Notes: generated by a model not told the origin, from the letters alone. Counted from the first letter of the stretch, positions 52,950-61,344 are shown. The stretch is DNA of 64,000 nucleotides from WHSW01 sp963705955 (GCA_963705955.1 CAVPLH010000006.1:1550001-1614000), one strand, 5' to 3'. Program-made: numbers and translations.

Positions 52950-53772
52950 GCTGCAACAGCTCCCGCGTCTGGTCCTGGGTGGCGACCTCGCGGCCGAGCG
53001 TGCCGGCGAGCCCGACCGCCATCTCGACCAGCGCCGCGTTCGAGGGAGCGAGCACGCCGCGGCTCAGATACGCGACGTCCTCGAGCCCGGTGCGGATCCC
53101 CGGGGCGCCGAGCAGCAACGCCAGCCCGAGCAGGCGCTGGTGGTGGCGCCCGATGCAGGTCACGGTCCAGAACGCGTCCTCGGGCAGCGGACGGCGCATC
53201 GCCGCGAGCGCCTCCGGCGAGGCGTCGATCCCGCCGGGTACCCCGAAGACGAGGTTGATCCGCAGCGGCGGCGGCAGGATCCCCTGCTCGAGCCAGCGCA
53301 CGGCGCTGACCACGTGTCCGACGTCGAACGCCTCGACCTCGAGCGCGATCCCCGCCTCGGTCGCCCGCTCGATGATCCCGCGGCCGGCGGGGGGCGGGGT
53401 GATGAAGGTCTCGTCGCCGAAGTTCATCGAGCCCGATTCGACCCCCGAGATGTCGGGCTTCGCCTCGAGCCCGGTGGTCCGCTCCTCGATCGTCATGTCG
53501 TTGGCGCCGCCGGTCGAGACCATCGTCAGCACGTCGCAGCCGGCTCGGATCCGATCGATCGCGTCCACGAACAGCTCCGGGCGGCCGCTCGGCGTGCCGT
53601 CGTCCTCGCGCACGTGCAGGTGGGCCACCGTGGCCCCGGCCGCGCTCGCCCCGATCGTCGAATCGGCGATCTCCTCGGTCGTGTAGGGGATGTTCGGGTT
53701 GTTCTCACGGAAGACGTCGGCGCCGGTGATCGCGACGGTGACGACCACCGGATCGGTGTTCCAAGCGCTCAT
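52942..53772 (-). CDS. kce: Beta-keto acid cleavage enzyme (Kce/BKACE, DUF849)
   Basis: 276 residues. The zinc ligands of BKACE lie in VAHLHVRED (H51, H53). VAITGADV at the start and EVEAFDVGH, LVFGVPGGI and SRGVLAPSNAALVEMAVGL follow the family. The archetype condenses 5-amino-3-oxohexanoate with acetyl-CoA, giving 3-aminobutyryl-CoA and acetoacetate, the next step after Kdd. Other BKACEs act on other beta-keto acids, so the neighbouring kdd is what supports this substrate. Confidence 0.88.
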   Translation of the reverse strand: MSAWNTDPVVVTVAITGADVFRENNPNIPYTTEEIADSTIGASAAGATVAHLHVREDDGTPSGRPELFVDAIDRIRAGCDVLTMVSTGGANDMTIEERTTGLEAKPDISGVESGSMNFGDETFITPPPAGRGIIERATEAGIALEVEAFDVGHVVSAVRWLEQGILPPPLRINLVFGVPGGIDASPEALAAMRRPLPEDAFWTVTCIGRHHQRLLGLALLLGAPGIRTGLEDVAYLSRGVLAPSNAALVEMAVGLAGTLGREVATQDQTRELLQLG

Positions 53773-54191
53773 CGGGGGGCCTCCTCCGAGCGCGTCAGGG
53801 AGGCGCGCTCCTCGTCGGTGATCGGTCGCGAGCCACGTTCGGTGGGGTCCCAGAGGACGATTCCGAACTCCGCCTCGACGACCACCTGGCCTCGGTCGTC
53901 GAGGATCCGCTCGCTCGTCGTGACGCTCGAGCGTCCGAGGTCGCGGACCGCGCACTGCACGGTCACCGCCCCGAACGCCGGGTCGAGCTCGTCGCGGAAG
54001 CTCACCGAGCAGCGCCCGACGACGTACTCGTCGCGCGGGATGCCGTGGCGCTTCAGGAACGCGTCCCGCCCCTCCTCGAGGTAGGTGAGGACGACGGTGT
54101 GGTTGACGTGGCCGAGCCCGTCGAGGTCCCGCCAGCGCATCTGCACCCGGTGCCCGGCGGCGGCGTCCAAGGGCTCTCGCGCGACGCTCAC
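53769..54191 (-). CDS. Hotdog-fold acyl-CoA thioesterase-like protein (possible Kal role)
   Basis: 140 residues, single 4HBT hotdog domain: VQMRWRDLDGLGHVNHTVVL (catalytic D and the NH motif), then YLEEGRDAFLKRHGIPRDEY. GTG 54191 overlaps the kdd stop as GTGA, and its own stop overlaps kce. In the lysine pathway the next enzyme is 3-aminobutyryl-CoA ammonia lyase, which I recall to be of hotdog fold, so this could be that lyase or a thioesterase releasing a CoA product. The D...NH motif favours thioesterase. Confidence 0.8.
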   Translation of the reverse strand: MSVAREPLDAAAGHRVQMRWRDLDGLGHVNHTVVLTYLEEGRDAFLKRHGIPRDEYVVGRCSVSFRDELDPAFGAVTVQCAVRDLGRSSVTTSERILDDRGQVVVEAEFGIVLWDPTERGSRPITDEERASLTRSEEAPR

Positions 54192-55237
54192 AGGGGCTCC
54201 TTGGCCGGGACGCCGAGGGCCTCGCGCAGCGCCCCCGAGCGGCGGACGAGATCGAGTGCGTAGGCGCCGCGGTCGGGCGAGAAGCCGCTGCCGACCAGCA
54301 TCCGAACGTCTGCTCCGATTCCGTCGGCGGCGAGCGCCGCGGCGGAGAAGCTCGTCGCCATCGAGAAGAACAGCACCGTGCCCCCCTCGGCGGTCAGGAG
54401 GATCGCGGTCGGCTCGCAGCCGGTCGCGTTGACGACGACGACCGTGAGATCGGCCGGGGGCGCCCCGGCGGCCCGCATCGCCTCGACCGCGCCGAGCGGG
54501 TCGCGCAGGTCGGCGGTCACGCCGACGTCGCAGAGCCCGAGCTCGGTGACCCGCTCGACCGCCCGCGAGTCGACGTCCGCGGCTATCAGGGTCCCGGATC
54601 CGGTCCGATCGCGGGCGGCGGCCAGCGCCAGCTTCCCCGCGTGGCCGGCGCCGAGCACGCAGACGCTGCCCTCCGCCGGCACCAGGTCGCGCAACTGTGA
54701 GGCCGCGGCGCAGACGTCGTAGACCTCGAGCGCGGTCGCGAGCGGCAGGTCGTCGGGGATCGGCGCCCACGACGCTCGATCGAAGACGTAGGCCGTTCCC
54801 GTGACCTCCACCTGAGGCGAGTCGGGATCGAGACCGGTGACCGCGTCGAGCCGCAGCGGGGTCAGCGTCAGCGAGCCCAGGGTCGCGATCTCCGTCCCGA
54901 TCGGAGGGGGCGAGGAGAAACGCTCGCCGACCGCGGCCACGGTGCCGAGCAGGATTCCGCCCGAGTCGGTTTCGGGGTTGTGCATCTTGCCCCGCGACTC
55001 GACGATCTCGCGGATCCGCGCGGCGATCGGATCGGCGTCGCCACGCGCCCGGTCGCGGAGGTTGCGATGCGAGGTCGAGTCGAGACACAGCCGCTCGACC
55101 TCGACCTCGACCTCGTGGGCTCGAACCGGACCCGTGGGATCGAGACGCTGCGCGGTCTGCGGTAGCGAACCGGGCGGGTCGACAACCCTGTCGACGCCGA
55201 GCTGCTCCCTGATATCGACCACGGACTCCCTCTTCAT
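54188..55237 (-). CDS. kdd: L-erythro-3,5-diaminohexanoate dehydrogenase (Kdd)
   Basis: 349 residues. The N-terminus carries the family signature KMHNPETDSGGILLGTV; the Rossmann fold follows as VCVLGAGHAGKLALAAARD near residue 195, with DLTVVVVNATGCEPTAILLT. Kdd oxidatively deaminates 3,5-diaminohexanoate (from beta-lysine) to 5-amino-3-oxohexanoate with NAD. It is the first gene of the 12-gene operon. ATG 55237 has only a weak ribosome site. No lysine aminomutase gene lies in the window. Confidence 0.88.
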   Translation of the reverse strand: MKRESVVDIREQLGVDRVVDPPGSLPQTAQRLDPTGPVRAHEVEVEVERLCLDSTSHRNLRDRARGDADPIAARIREIVESRGKMHNPETDSGGILLGTVAAVGERFSSPPPIGTEIATLGSLTLTPLRLDAVTGLDPDSPQVEVTGTAYVFDRASWAPIPDDLPLATALEVYDVCAAASQLRDLVPAEGSVCVLGAGHAGKLALAAARDRTGSGTLIAADVDSRAVERVTELGLCDVGVTADLRDPLGAVEAMRAAGAPPADLTVVVVNATGCEPTAILLTAEGGTVLFFSMATSFSAAALAADGIGADVRMLVGSGFSPDRGAYALDLVRRSGALREALGVPAKEPL

Positions 55238-55291
55238 GAACGACCGTTGGAACCTATCCTGGGCCGTTTCTGTGTGTCAATGGGCTGATCT

Positions 55292-55307
55292 GTCCAACCA
55301 TCTGGAC
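55292..55307. promoter_or_regulatory. Candidate operator upstream of kdd
   Basis: GTCCA-ACCATC-TGGAC, a 5-bp inverted repeat 55 bases before the kdd ATG. It is a possible site for the operon's own TetR regulator; short arms make this weak. Confidence 0.3.
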
Positions 55308-55398
55308 GACGATGCGACTGAACGTCCGTTCGGCGTGCGGCCACCTCACGCGCGGGCGTCCGCACCGCCTCGACAGCCGGCGACGGAGCCGTCGACGA

Positions 55399-55824
55399 TC
55401 AGCGCAAGCGCGTCTCGTCGAGAGCGCTTTCGGACAGCCCGGCGGCTTCGAGGGCCTCTCGGGGCTCGTAGTAGGCGCGAAGGTAGGTGATCCGTTCCCC
55501 GGTCACCTCGACGACATAGGCCCACAGATGCTCGAACGGGATTCCGCTGCTCGAAGCGTGGCCTCGGTATCGGACGAACGGCACCTGGCGCTCTCCCGCA
55601 TCGAATACGTGCTCGACCGTGACGGTGATCTGATCCTCGTCGCCCAGCACCTCCAGGTAGCCCTGCCAACAGCGGAGTACGACGTCGCGGCCGTTATACG
55701 AGGAACCCCCGGGCAGGCGCGGGTCCTCGACGTACTCGATCTCCGGGTGCCAGTACGTTTCCGCCGTTTCGGCCAGGTCTCCCTCGAACGCCTTGCGGAC
55801 GAGTTCGACGTTCTCCTGCGACAT
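55399..55824 (-). CDS. SnoaL-like (NTF2 fold) protein
   Basis: 141 residues from ATG 55824. The beginning (SQENVELVRKAFEG then YWHPEIEYVEDPRLPGG) and WQGYLEVLGDEDQITVTVEH with ITYLRAYYEPREALEAAGL match the SnoaL_2-like family common in Thermoleophilia. The fold serves as a small pocket for cyclases, isomerases or ligand binders; no catalytic residue set is evident. It ends 161 bases from the kdd start and is transcribed the same way, but probably separately. Confidence 0.8.
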   Translation of the reverse strand: MSQENVELVRKAFEGDLAETAETYWHPEIEYVEDPRLPGGSSYNGRDVVLRCWQGYLEVLGDEDQITVTVEHVFDAGERQVPFVRYRGHASSSGIPFEHLWAYVVEVTGERITYLRAYYEPREALEAAGLSESALDETRLR

Positions 55825-55927
55825 CGTCCGCGCAGTATCCCGCCAGACGGTTCCGGTTTCCATGCGAGCGCCCCCGCGGTCTGCGTGACCCGACCGGTGC
55901 CGAACCGGCGGGTAGCCTCTCGATCCC

Positions 55928-57004
55928 GTGAGCCTTGCGATGCCCGTCGTCTGGAGCGACCGCCACCGGCTGCACGAGCCGGGCGGCGAGGTCTGGGTCG
56001 GCATCCGGACCCCCGGGACCGAGCTGCCGGCGCGCGCGGAGCGAATTCGCGAGTCGCTCACCGAGGACGGCGCGCGGTTCGTCGCCGCCGCGGGCCAGCC
56101 CGACGCTGCCGTGCTCGCTGTCCACGACCCCTCGCTGGTCGCCTACCTCGCGAGCGCCTGGGGCGACTGGACTGTCGCCGGACTGACCGAGGATCCTGGC
56201 CAGGACCGCGTCGTCCCCTACGTCTTCCTGCACCCCGGCCTGCTCTCCGACCGCCCGCCGGGGATCCCGGCGGCGACGACCGCCCGGGCCGGCTACTTCG
56301 CCTACGACACGATGACCCTGATCGGGCCCGGCACCTGGGAGGCGGCCCGGGCCGCGGTCGACGCGGCGGTCACGGCGGCCGACCTCGTGCTCGGCGGCGA
56401 GCCCGCCGCATACGCGTGCTGCCGTCCGCCCGGCCACCACGCGACCCGAGACTGCTTCGGCGGCTCGTGCTATCTGAACAACACCGCCGCCGCGGCGGCG
56501 CGGCTGCGAGGGGCCGTCGACGGCCCGGTCGCCGTGATCGACGTCGACGCGCACCACGGCAACGGGACCCAGGCGATCTTCTACGACGACCCCGGCGTCC
56601 TGGTCGGCTCGGTACACGTCGACCCGGGGGCCGGGTGGTTTCCCCACTTTCTGGGGTTCGCCGGGGAGACCGGCGCCGGTGCCGGAACCGGGGCGAACCG
56701 CAACCTGCCGTTGGCCCCGGGCGCCGGCGACGAGCGGTGGTTGGCGGCGGTCGCAGATCTCGCGGAGTGGGCGCGGGCCGGCGGGGCGCGGGCCCTCGTC
56801 GTCGCGCTCGGCGTCGATGCCGCCGCCGGCGACCCCGAGAGCCCGCTGCGGGTCAGCGCCGGCGGCTTTCGAGCGGCGGGGCGGGCGCTCGGCGCACTCG
56901 GCCTGCCGACCGTCGTCGTCCAGGAGGGCGGATACGACCTCGCCGCGATCGGGCCCTTGGTCGGCGAGGCGCTGGCCGGGATCGAGGAGGGCGTCGGCCG
57001 ATGA
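55928..57004 (+). CDS. Histone-deacetylase-family amidohydrolase (acetylpolyamine amidohydrolase-like)
   Basis: 358 residues. Motifs CCRPPGHHATRDCFGGSCYL, AVIDVDAHHGNGTQAIF (zinc and catalytic His/Asp), VVALGVDAAAGDP and VVVQEGGYDLAAIGPLV. The zinc ligands and His pair are intact, so it should deacetylate an N-acetyl amine; bacterial members act on acetylpolyamines or acetoin-related acetyl-lysine. GTG 55928 is used; ATG 55940 is possible. A TAGCCT box nine bases upstream suggests near-leaderless transcription. Confidence 0.9.
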   Translation: MSLAMPVVWSDRHRLHEPGGEVWVGIRTPGTELPARAERIRESLTEDGARFVAAAGQPDAAVLAVHDPSLVAYLASAWGDWTVAGLTEDPGQDRVVPYVFLHPGLLSDRPPGIPAATTARAGYFAYDTMTLIGPGTWEAARAAVDAAVTAADLVLGGEPAAYACCRPPGHHATRDCFGGSCYLNNTAAAAARLRGAVDGPVAVIDVDAHHGNGTQAIFYDDPGVLVGSVHVDPGAGWFPHFLGFAGETGAGAGTGANRNLPLAPGAGDERWLAAVADLAEWARAGGARALVVALGVDAAAGDPESPLRVSAGGFRAAGRALGALGLPTVVVQEGGYDLAAIGPLVGEALAGIEEGVGR

Positions 57005-57059
57005 GCTGACCGCGCGAGCGCGGCGGCGACCTCGCTCCGGTGATGCGGCTCGCCGGGCC

Positions 57060-57215
57060 GGGCGCGCCGATGATCCGGTGCATCCCGCCGGCGTTCGAGA
57101 CCGCCGCGACCAGCTCCGGCGTGCTGAGACCGGCCATCGGCGCTTGGACGATCGGGTAGCTGACCCCGAGCACGCGGGCGATCGCGGTGTCGGCCCAGGC
57201 GATCGGTCGAGGGTA
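57060..57215 (-). pseudogene. Remnant of a nitronate monooxygenase gene (N-terminal fragment)
   Basis: On the minus strand GVSYPIVQAPMAGLSTPELV then AAVSNAGG is the typical N-terminus of nitronate monooxygenase (2-nitropropane dioxygenase family). After it homology is lost (MHRIIGAPG...) within 15 codons, and a further 300 residues expected for the family are absent. The fragment lies between two plus-strand genes and overlaps neither. Confidence 0.75.
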
Positions 57216-57240
57216 GTCCGCCGCGCCCGCGGCGGCTGAA

Positions 57241-57246
57241 TAATCT
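57241..57246 (+). promoter_or_regulatory. Candidate -10 box for the beta-phosphoglucomutase operon
   Basis: TAATCT ends six bases before GTG 57253, fitting a leaderless transcript. Confidence 0.5.
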
Positions 57247-57252
57247 GGCGTC

Positions 57253-57996
57253 GTGCTTGGCCTACCGACCCGCGTGCGCGCCTGCCTGTTCGACCTCGAC
57301 GGCGTGCTGACAAAGACCGCAACGGTCCACGCCGCGGCCTGGAAGCAGATGTTCGACGTCTATCTGAAGGCGCGCGCGGAGCGGACCGGCGAGGAGTTCG
57401 TGCCCTTCGACATCGACGCCGACTACGGCGAATACGTCGACGGCAAGCCGCGTAGCGACGGCGTCCGCTCGTTCCTCGCCTCGAGGGGGATCGACCTGCC
57501 CGAGGGCGACGACGAAGACAGCCCCGAGGTCGAATCCGTGCGCGGCCTCGGCAACCGAAAGAACGAGATCGTCCTGAAGATGATCCGTGAGGACGGCGTC
57601 GAGGCCTACCCAGGGTCGGTGTCCTATCTCGAGGCGGCGCAGGCCGCCGGTCTGCGCCTCGCGGTGGTCTCGTCGAGCAGCAACTGCCGCGACGTGCTCG
57701 CCGCCGCCGGAATCGAGCACTTCTTCGAGGCTCGGATCGACGGGGTGGTCGCCGAGCGCGAGCACCTGAAGGGTAAGCCCGCTCCCGACACCTTCCTCGC
57801 AGGCGCCAGGACGCTGGACATCGCGCCGGACCGGGCCGCGGTCTTCGAGGACGCGCTCGCCGGAGTCGCCGCGGGCCGCGCAGGCGGCTTCGCCTGCGTC
57901 GTCGGAGTCGACCGCGTCGGCCACGCCGACGCACTGGGCGAGCACGGCGCCGGCGTCGTCGTCCGAGATCTCGCGGAGCTGCTCGAGGACCAGTGA
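57253..57996 (+). CDS. pgmB: Beta-phosphoglucomutase, HAD superfamily
   Basis: 247 residues. HAD motif I FDLDGVLTKTA (nucleophile and acid Asp), motif II VVSSSSN, lysine in HLKGKPAPDTF and motif IV VFEDALAGVAAG. The long cap insert with DIDADYGEYVDGKPRSDGV fits the actinobacterial group fused to or beside GH65 enzymes. It converts beta-glucose 1-phosphate to glucose 6-phosphate. Its stop overlaps the GH65 gene as GTGA; the pair forms one pathway. Confidence 0.9.
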   Translation: MLGLPTRVRACLFDLDGVLTKTATVHAAAWKQMFDVYLKARAERTGEEFVPFDIDADYGEYVDGKPRSDGVRSFLASRGIDLPEGDDEDSPEVESVRGLGNRKNEIVLKMIREDGVEAYPGSVSYLEAAQAAGLRLAVVSSSSNCRDVLAAAGIEHFFEARIDGVVAEREHLKGKPAPDTFLAGARTLDIAPDRAAVFEDALAGVAAGRAGGFACVVGVDRVGHADALGEHGAGVVVRDLAELLEDQ

Positions 57997-60353
57997 TCGA
58001 TCACCGCTGCTTCTCGACCGAGCCGTGGGCGGTCCGCGAGACCGGTCTCGACCTCTCGGTGCTCGCCCACAGCGAGTCGATCCTCGCGCTCGCCAACGGG
58101 CACATCGGCCTCCGAGGGAACCTCGAGGAGGGCGAGCCCAACGGCCTTCCCGGCACCTACCTGAACAGCTTCTACGAGACGCGGCCGCTGCCATACGCGG
58201 AGAGCGCCTACGGCGACCCGGAGGACGGGCAGGTCCTGGTCAACGTCACGAACGGGAAGATCATCCGGCTGCTCGTCGACGACGAGCCGTTCGACGTTCG
58301 CTACGGCGAGCTGCGCGACCACGAGCGGGTGCTCGACTTCCGCGCCGGCGTCCTCCGACGTGAGGCGGAGTGGGTATCGCCGGCGGCACAGGCGGTCCGG
58401 ATCTCCTCTGTCCGGATCGTCTCACTTGTCCATCGGGCGGTCGCGGCGATCCTCTACGAGGTCGAGCCGCTCGAAGCGGCGGCGCGGATCGTCGTCCAGT
58501 CCGAGCTGGTCACCAACGAGCCGCTGCCGGCCATCCCCGACGGCGATCCGCGGGCCGGCACCGGGATCGGCGCCGCGTTGCGCTCGGAATCCTTCGGCAG
58601 CAGCGGCGACACCCGCGTCGGCCTCGTGCACCGCACCGACTCCAGCGGGTTGCGGATGGCGGCGGCGATGGACCACGTCGTCGACGGACCGCCCGGGACC
58701 GAGACGAGCGCCGAGGCCAGGGAGGACCTGGGCCGCGTCATGGTCGCGACCGAGCTGCAGCCCGGACAACGGCTGCGCGTGGTCAAGTTCCTCGCCTACG
58801 GCTGGTCGAGCCAGCGTTCGGAGCCGTCGGTGCGCGATCAGGTCGAGGCGGCGCTCGCGAGCGCGCGCCGCAGCGGCTGGGAGGGGCTGGTGGCGGCCCA
58901 GCGCCAATACCTGGACGAGTTCTGGAAGCGCGCCGACGTCGAGATCGACGGCGACGCCGAGCTCCAGCAGGCGGTCCGCTTCTCGCTCTTTCACACCCTG
59001 CAGGCAGGAGCGCGTGCCGAGCGGCGCGCGATCGCCGCGAAGGGGTTGACCGGGTCCGGCTACGACGGGCACACCTTCTGGGACACCGAGACCTTCGTCC
59101 TCCCGGTGCTCACCTACACAGCCCCGGATGCGGCCCGCGACGCGCTCTGCTGGCGACACGCGACGCTCGACCTCGCTCGCTCCAGGGCGCGGGTGCTCGG
59201 CCTCGACGGCGCCGCGTTCCCCTGGCGGACGATTCGCGGCCAGGAGTGCTCGGGATACTGGCCCGCCGGGACCGCCGCCTTCCACATCAACGCCGACATC
59301 GCCGACGCGGTGCTCCGCTATCGCGCGGCGACCGGCGACGATGCGTTCGACCGCGACGTCGGGCTCGAGCTGCTCGTCGAGACCGCGCGGATGTGGCGCT
59401 CGCTCGGACACCACGACGCCCACGGCCGGTTTCGGATCGACGGCGTCACCGGACCGGACGAGTACAGCGCCGTCGCCGACAACAACGTCTACACCAACCT
59501 GATGGCCGAGCGGAACATGCGCGCCGCGGCCGATGCGGTCGAGCGCCACCCCGACCGCGCGCGCGAGCTCGGTGTCGATCGCGAGCAGGCCGCCGGCTGG
59601 CGCGACGCCGCGCAGGCGATGCTCGTCCCCTACGACGACGCGCTCGGGGTCCACCCCCAGGCCGAGGGTTTCACCGAGCACGCTCGCTGGGACTTCGCCG
59701 GGACCACGGCCGAGCAGTATCCGCTGCTTCTGCACTTCCCGTATTTCGACCTCTATCGCAAGCAGGTGGTCAAGCAGGCCGACCTCGTCCTGGCGCTGTA
59801 TCTGCGCGGCGACGCGTTCTCGCTCGAGCAGAAGGCCCGCGACTTCAGCTACTACGAGGCGCTGACGGTCCGCGACTCGTCGCTGTCGTCGTTCGTCCAG
59901 GCGGTGATCGCGGCCGAGGTCGGCCACCTCGAGCTCGCCTACGACTACTTCGCAGAGGCCGCGTTGCTGGACCTCGGCGACCTCCACCACAACACCCGCG
60001 ACGGGATCCACCTCGCGTCGCTGGCCGGCGCCTGGATCGCGGCCGTGGCGGGCTTCGGCGGGATGCGCGATCACGACGGCTCATTGAGCTTCACGCCGCG
60101 GCTCCCGCCGCGCCTCGGCCGGCTCGCCTTCCGGCTCGTCTTCGGCGGCCGGCTGATCAAGGTCGAGGTCGAGCCCGACCACACGCGCTACACGCTCGTC
60201 GAAGGTGAGGCGCTCCCGATCAGCCACCACGGCGACGCGGTGACGATCGGCCCGGACGAACCATTGACCTGCTCGATCCCGCCGCCGCCGGAGCGCCCGA
60301 CGCCGCGGCAGCCGGAGGGTCGGGCCCCGGCGCGGCGGCGGCCGGAGGCCTAG
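57993..60353 (+). CDS. GH65 glycoside phosphorylase (trehalose/kojibiose/maltose phosphorylase)
   Basis: 786 residues. The (alpha/alpha)6 domain starts after about 300 residues, with GHTFWDTETFVLPVLTYTAP, the general acid glutamate in GVTGPDEYSAVADNN, and KQADLVLALYLRG (phosphate-site lysines). N-terminal super-sandwich WAVRETGLDLSVLAHSESIL. It phosphorolyses an alpha-glucosyl disaccharide to glucose and beta-glucose 1-phosphate, which pgmB then converts. Trehalose or kojibiose is most likely; sequence alone does not decide. The Arg/Pro-rich tail is low complexity, and the TAG stop belongs to repeat copy D. Confidence 0.92.
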   Translation: MIDHRCFSTEPWAVRETGLDLSVLAHSESILALANGHIGLRGNLEEGEPNGLPGTYLNSFYETRPLPYAESAYGDPEDGQVLVNVTNGKIIRLLVDDEPFDVRYGELRDHERVLDFRAGVLRREAEWVSPAAQAVRISSVRIVSLVHRAVAAILYEVEPLEAAARIVVQSELVTNEPLPAIPDGDPRAGTGIGAALRSESFGSSGDTRVGLVHRTDSSGLRMAAAMDHVVDGPPGTETSAEAREDLGRVMVATELQPGQRLRVVKFLAYGWSSQRSEPSVRDQVEAALASARRSGWEGLVAAQRQYLDEFWKRADVEIDGDAELQQAVRFSLFHTLQAGARAERRAIAAKGLTGSGYDGHTFWDTETFVLPVLTYTAPDAARDALCWRHATLDLARSRARVLGLDGAAFPWRTIRGQECSGYWPAGTAAFHINADIADAVLRYRAATGDDAFDRDVGLELLVETARMWRSLGHHDAHGRFRIDGVTGPDEYSAVADNNVYTNLMAERNMRAAADAVERHPDRARELGVDREQAAGWRDAAQAMLVPYDDALGVHPQAEGFTEHARWDFAGTTAEQYPLLLHFPYFDLYRKQVVKQADLVLALYLRGDAFSLEQKARDFSYYEALTVRDSSLSSFVQAVIAAEVGHLELAYDYFAEAALLDLGDLHHNTRDGIHLASLAGAWIAAVAGFGGMRDHDGSLSFTPRLPPRLGRLAFRLVFGGRLIKVEVEPDHTRYTLVEGEALPISHHGDAVTIGPDEPLTCSIPPPPERPTPRQPEGRAPARRRPEA

Positions 60354-60455
60354 ATGATTGATTGCACGGAGTCGCGTGCACGGGCGGCGGCGTGCGGGCA
60401 GGGCGGCACGGGGGGGGGGGCAGCACGGAGTCGCGTGCGCGGGGGCGCGCGGAAC
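60350..60455. repeat. Palindromic repeat, copy D (rearranged; duplicated core)
   Basis: Begins CTAGATGATTGAT, matching copy C at 12 of 13 positions; its TAG is the stop of the GH65 gene. The core CACGGAGTCGCGTGC occurs twice, at 60365-60379 and 60424-60438, 59 bases apart, separated by an 11-base G tract (60410-60420). No right-hand end TCATCTAG is found, so this copy is rearranged. Confidence 0.65.
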
Positions 60456-60555
60456 CGGGCTGGGCGTGGCCGGCAGGCGCAGCCGATGCCGGTTGGCAAC
60501 TACCCCTGAGAGGAGATCGGCGGCGGCTGTGACAGCTCGAGCCGAGGCGCAGTCC

Positions 60556-61344
60556 TCAATCGACGAGCCGCTTGGTCATCTTGCTCACCGCGATCCGCCA
60601 GAGCACGAACGAGAAGGCGACGAGCCCGGCGAAACGAACCGCGTCGAGCGGCTCGAGCCCGAAGCTCGCGCCGCGGACGAGCTCGACCAGCTGATGCAGC
60701 GGGTTGAACTGCGCGGCGATCTGGAAGCCCTCGGGCAGGCCCGAGATCGGGAAGAAGGTGCCGGCGACGAGGAACAGCGGCGTGATCACGAGCGTCGTCA
60801 CGTAGTTGAACTGGTCGATCTTCGCGACGCTCGCGGCGACCGCGATCCCGAACGCGGCGAAGCCGAGCGCTGTGAAGAAGCAGAAGAACGGCACCAGGAG
60901 CATTCCCCACGCCGGGTCGAGCCCGAACGCGAACGTGACAATGAGCGGGAAGCATCCGTAGACGCTCGCCCGCAGCCCGATCCACAGCATCTCCGCCGTG
61001 ACCAGCTCCTCGACGTCGACCGGCGCCGCGAGGATCGCGTCGTAGGTCCGCTGGAAGCGGTGCTTGACGAACGTCCCGAACATCGCCGGCAGGGCGCTGG
61101 CGAAGATCACCGCCGTGGCGACCATTCCGGTGCCGACGAACTCGACATAGTCGAGCCCGTCGACGTTGCTGACCAGCGTCGCCCCGAGCCCGAGCCCGAA
61201 GGCGAGCAGGTAGATCGTCGGCTCGAGCAGGCTGGAGAATGTCGTCGACTTCCAGAACGAGCGGAAGTTGGCCACCTCGCGGCTCATCACCCCGGTGATC
61301 GCGGCGGGCTCGAGCCGCCCGGTGCCGACCCCGCGCCGCTTCAT
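60556..61344 (-). CDS. ABC-2 type exporter permease
   Basis: 262 residues, six membrane helices, NodJ/DrrB group: REVANFRSFWKSTTFSSLLE, then LEPTIYLLAFGLGLGATL, and the hydrophobic end of the family (LVITPLFLVAGTFFPISGLP). It starts at ATG 61344, overlapping the ATPase stop as ATGA. It exports a lipid, polysaccharide or drug; the substrate is unknown. Confidence 0.9.
   Translation of the reverse strand: MKRRGVGTGRLEPAAITGVMSREVANFRSFWKSTTFSSLLEPTIYLLAFGLGLGATLVSNVDGLDYVEFVGTGMVATAVIFASALPAMFGTFVKHRFQRTYDAILAAPVDVEELVTAEMLWIGLRASVYGCFPLIVTFAFGLDPAWGMLLVPFFCFFTALGFAAFGIAVAASVAKIDQFNYVTTLVITPLFLVAGTFFPISGLPEGFQIAAQFNPLHQLVELVRGASFGLEPLDAVRFAGLVAFSFVLWRIAVSKMTKRLVD

Noticed and set aside
60410..60420. 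G-quadruplex promoter element
   Set aside because: A single G11 tract inside a repeat, not four runs at regular spacing upstream of a gene.
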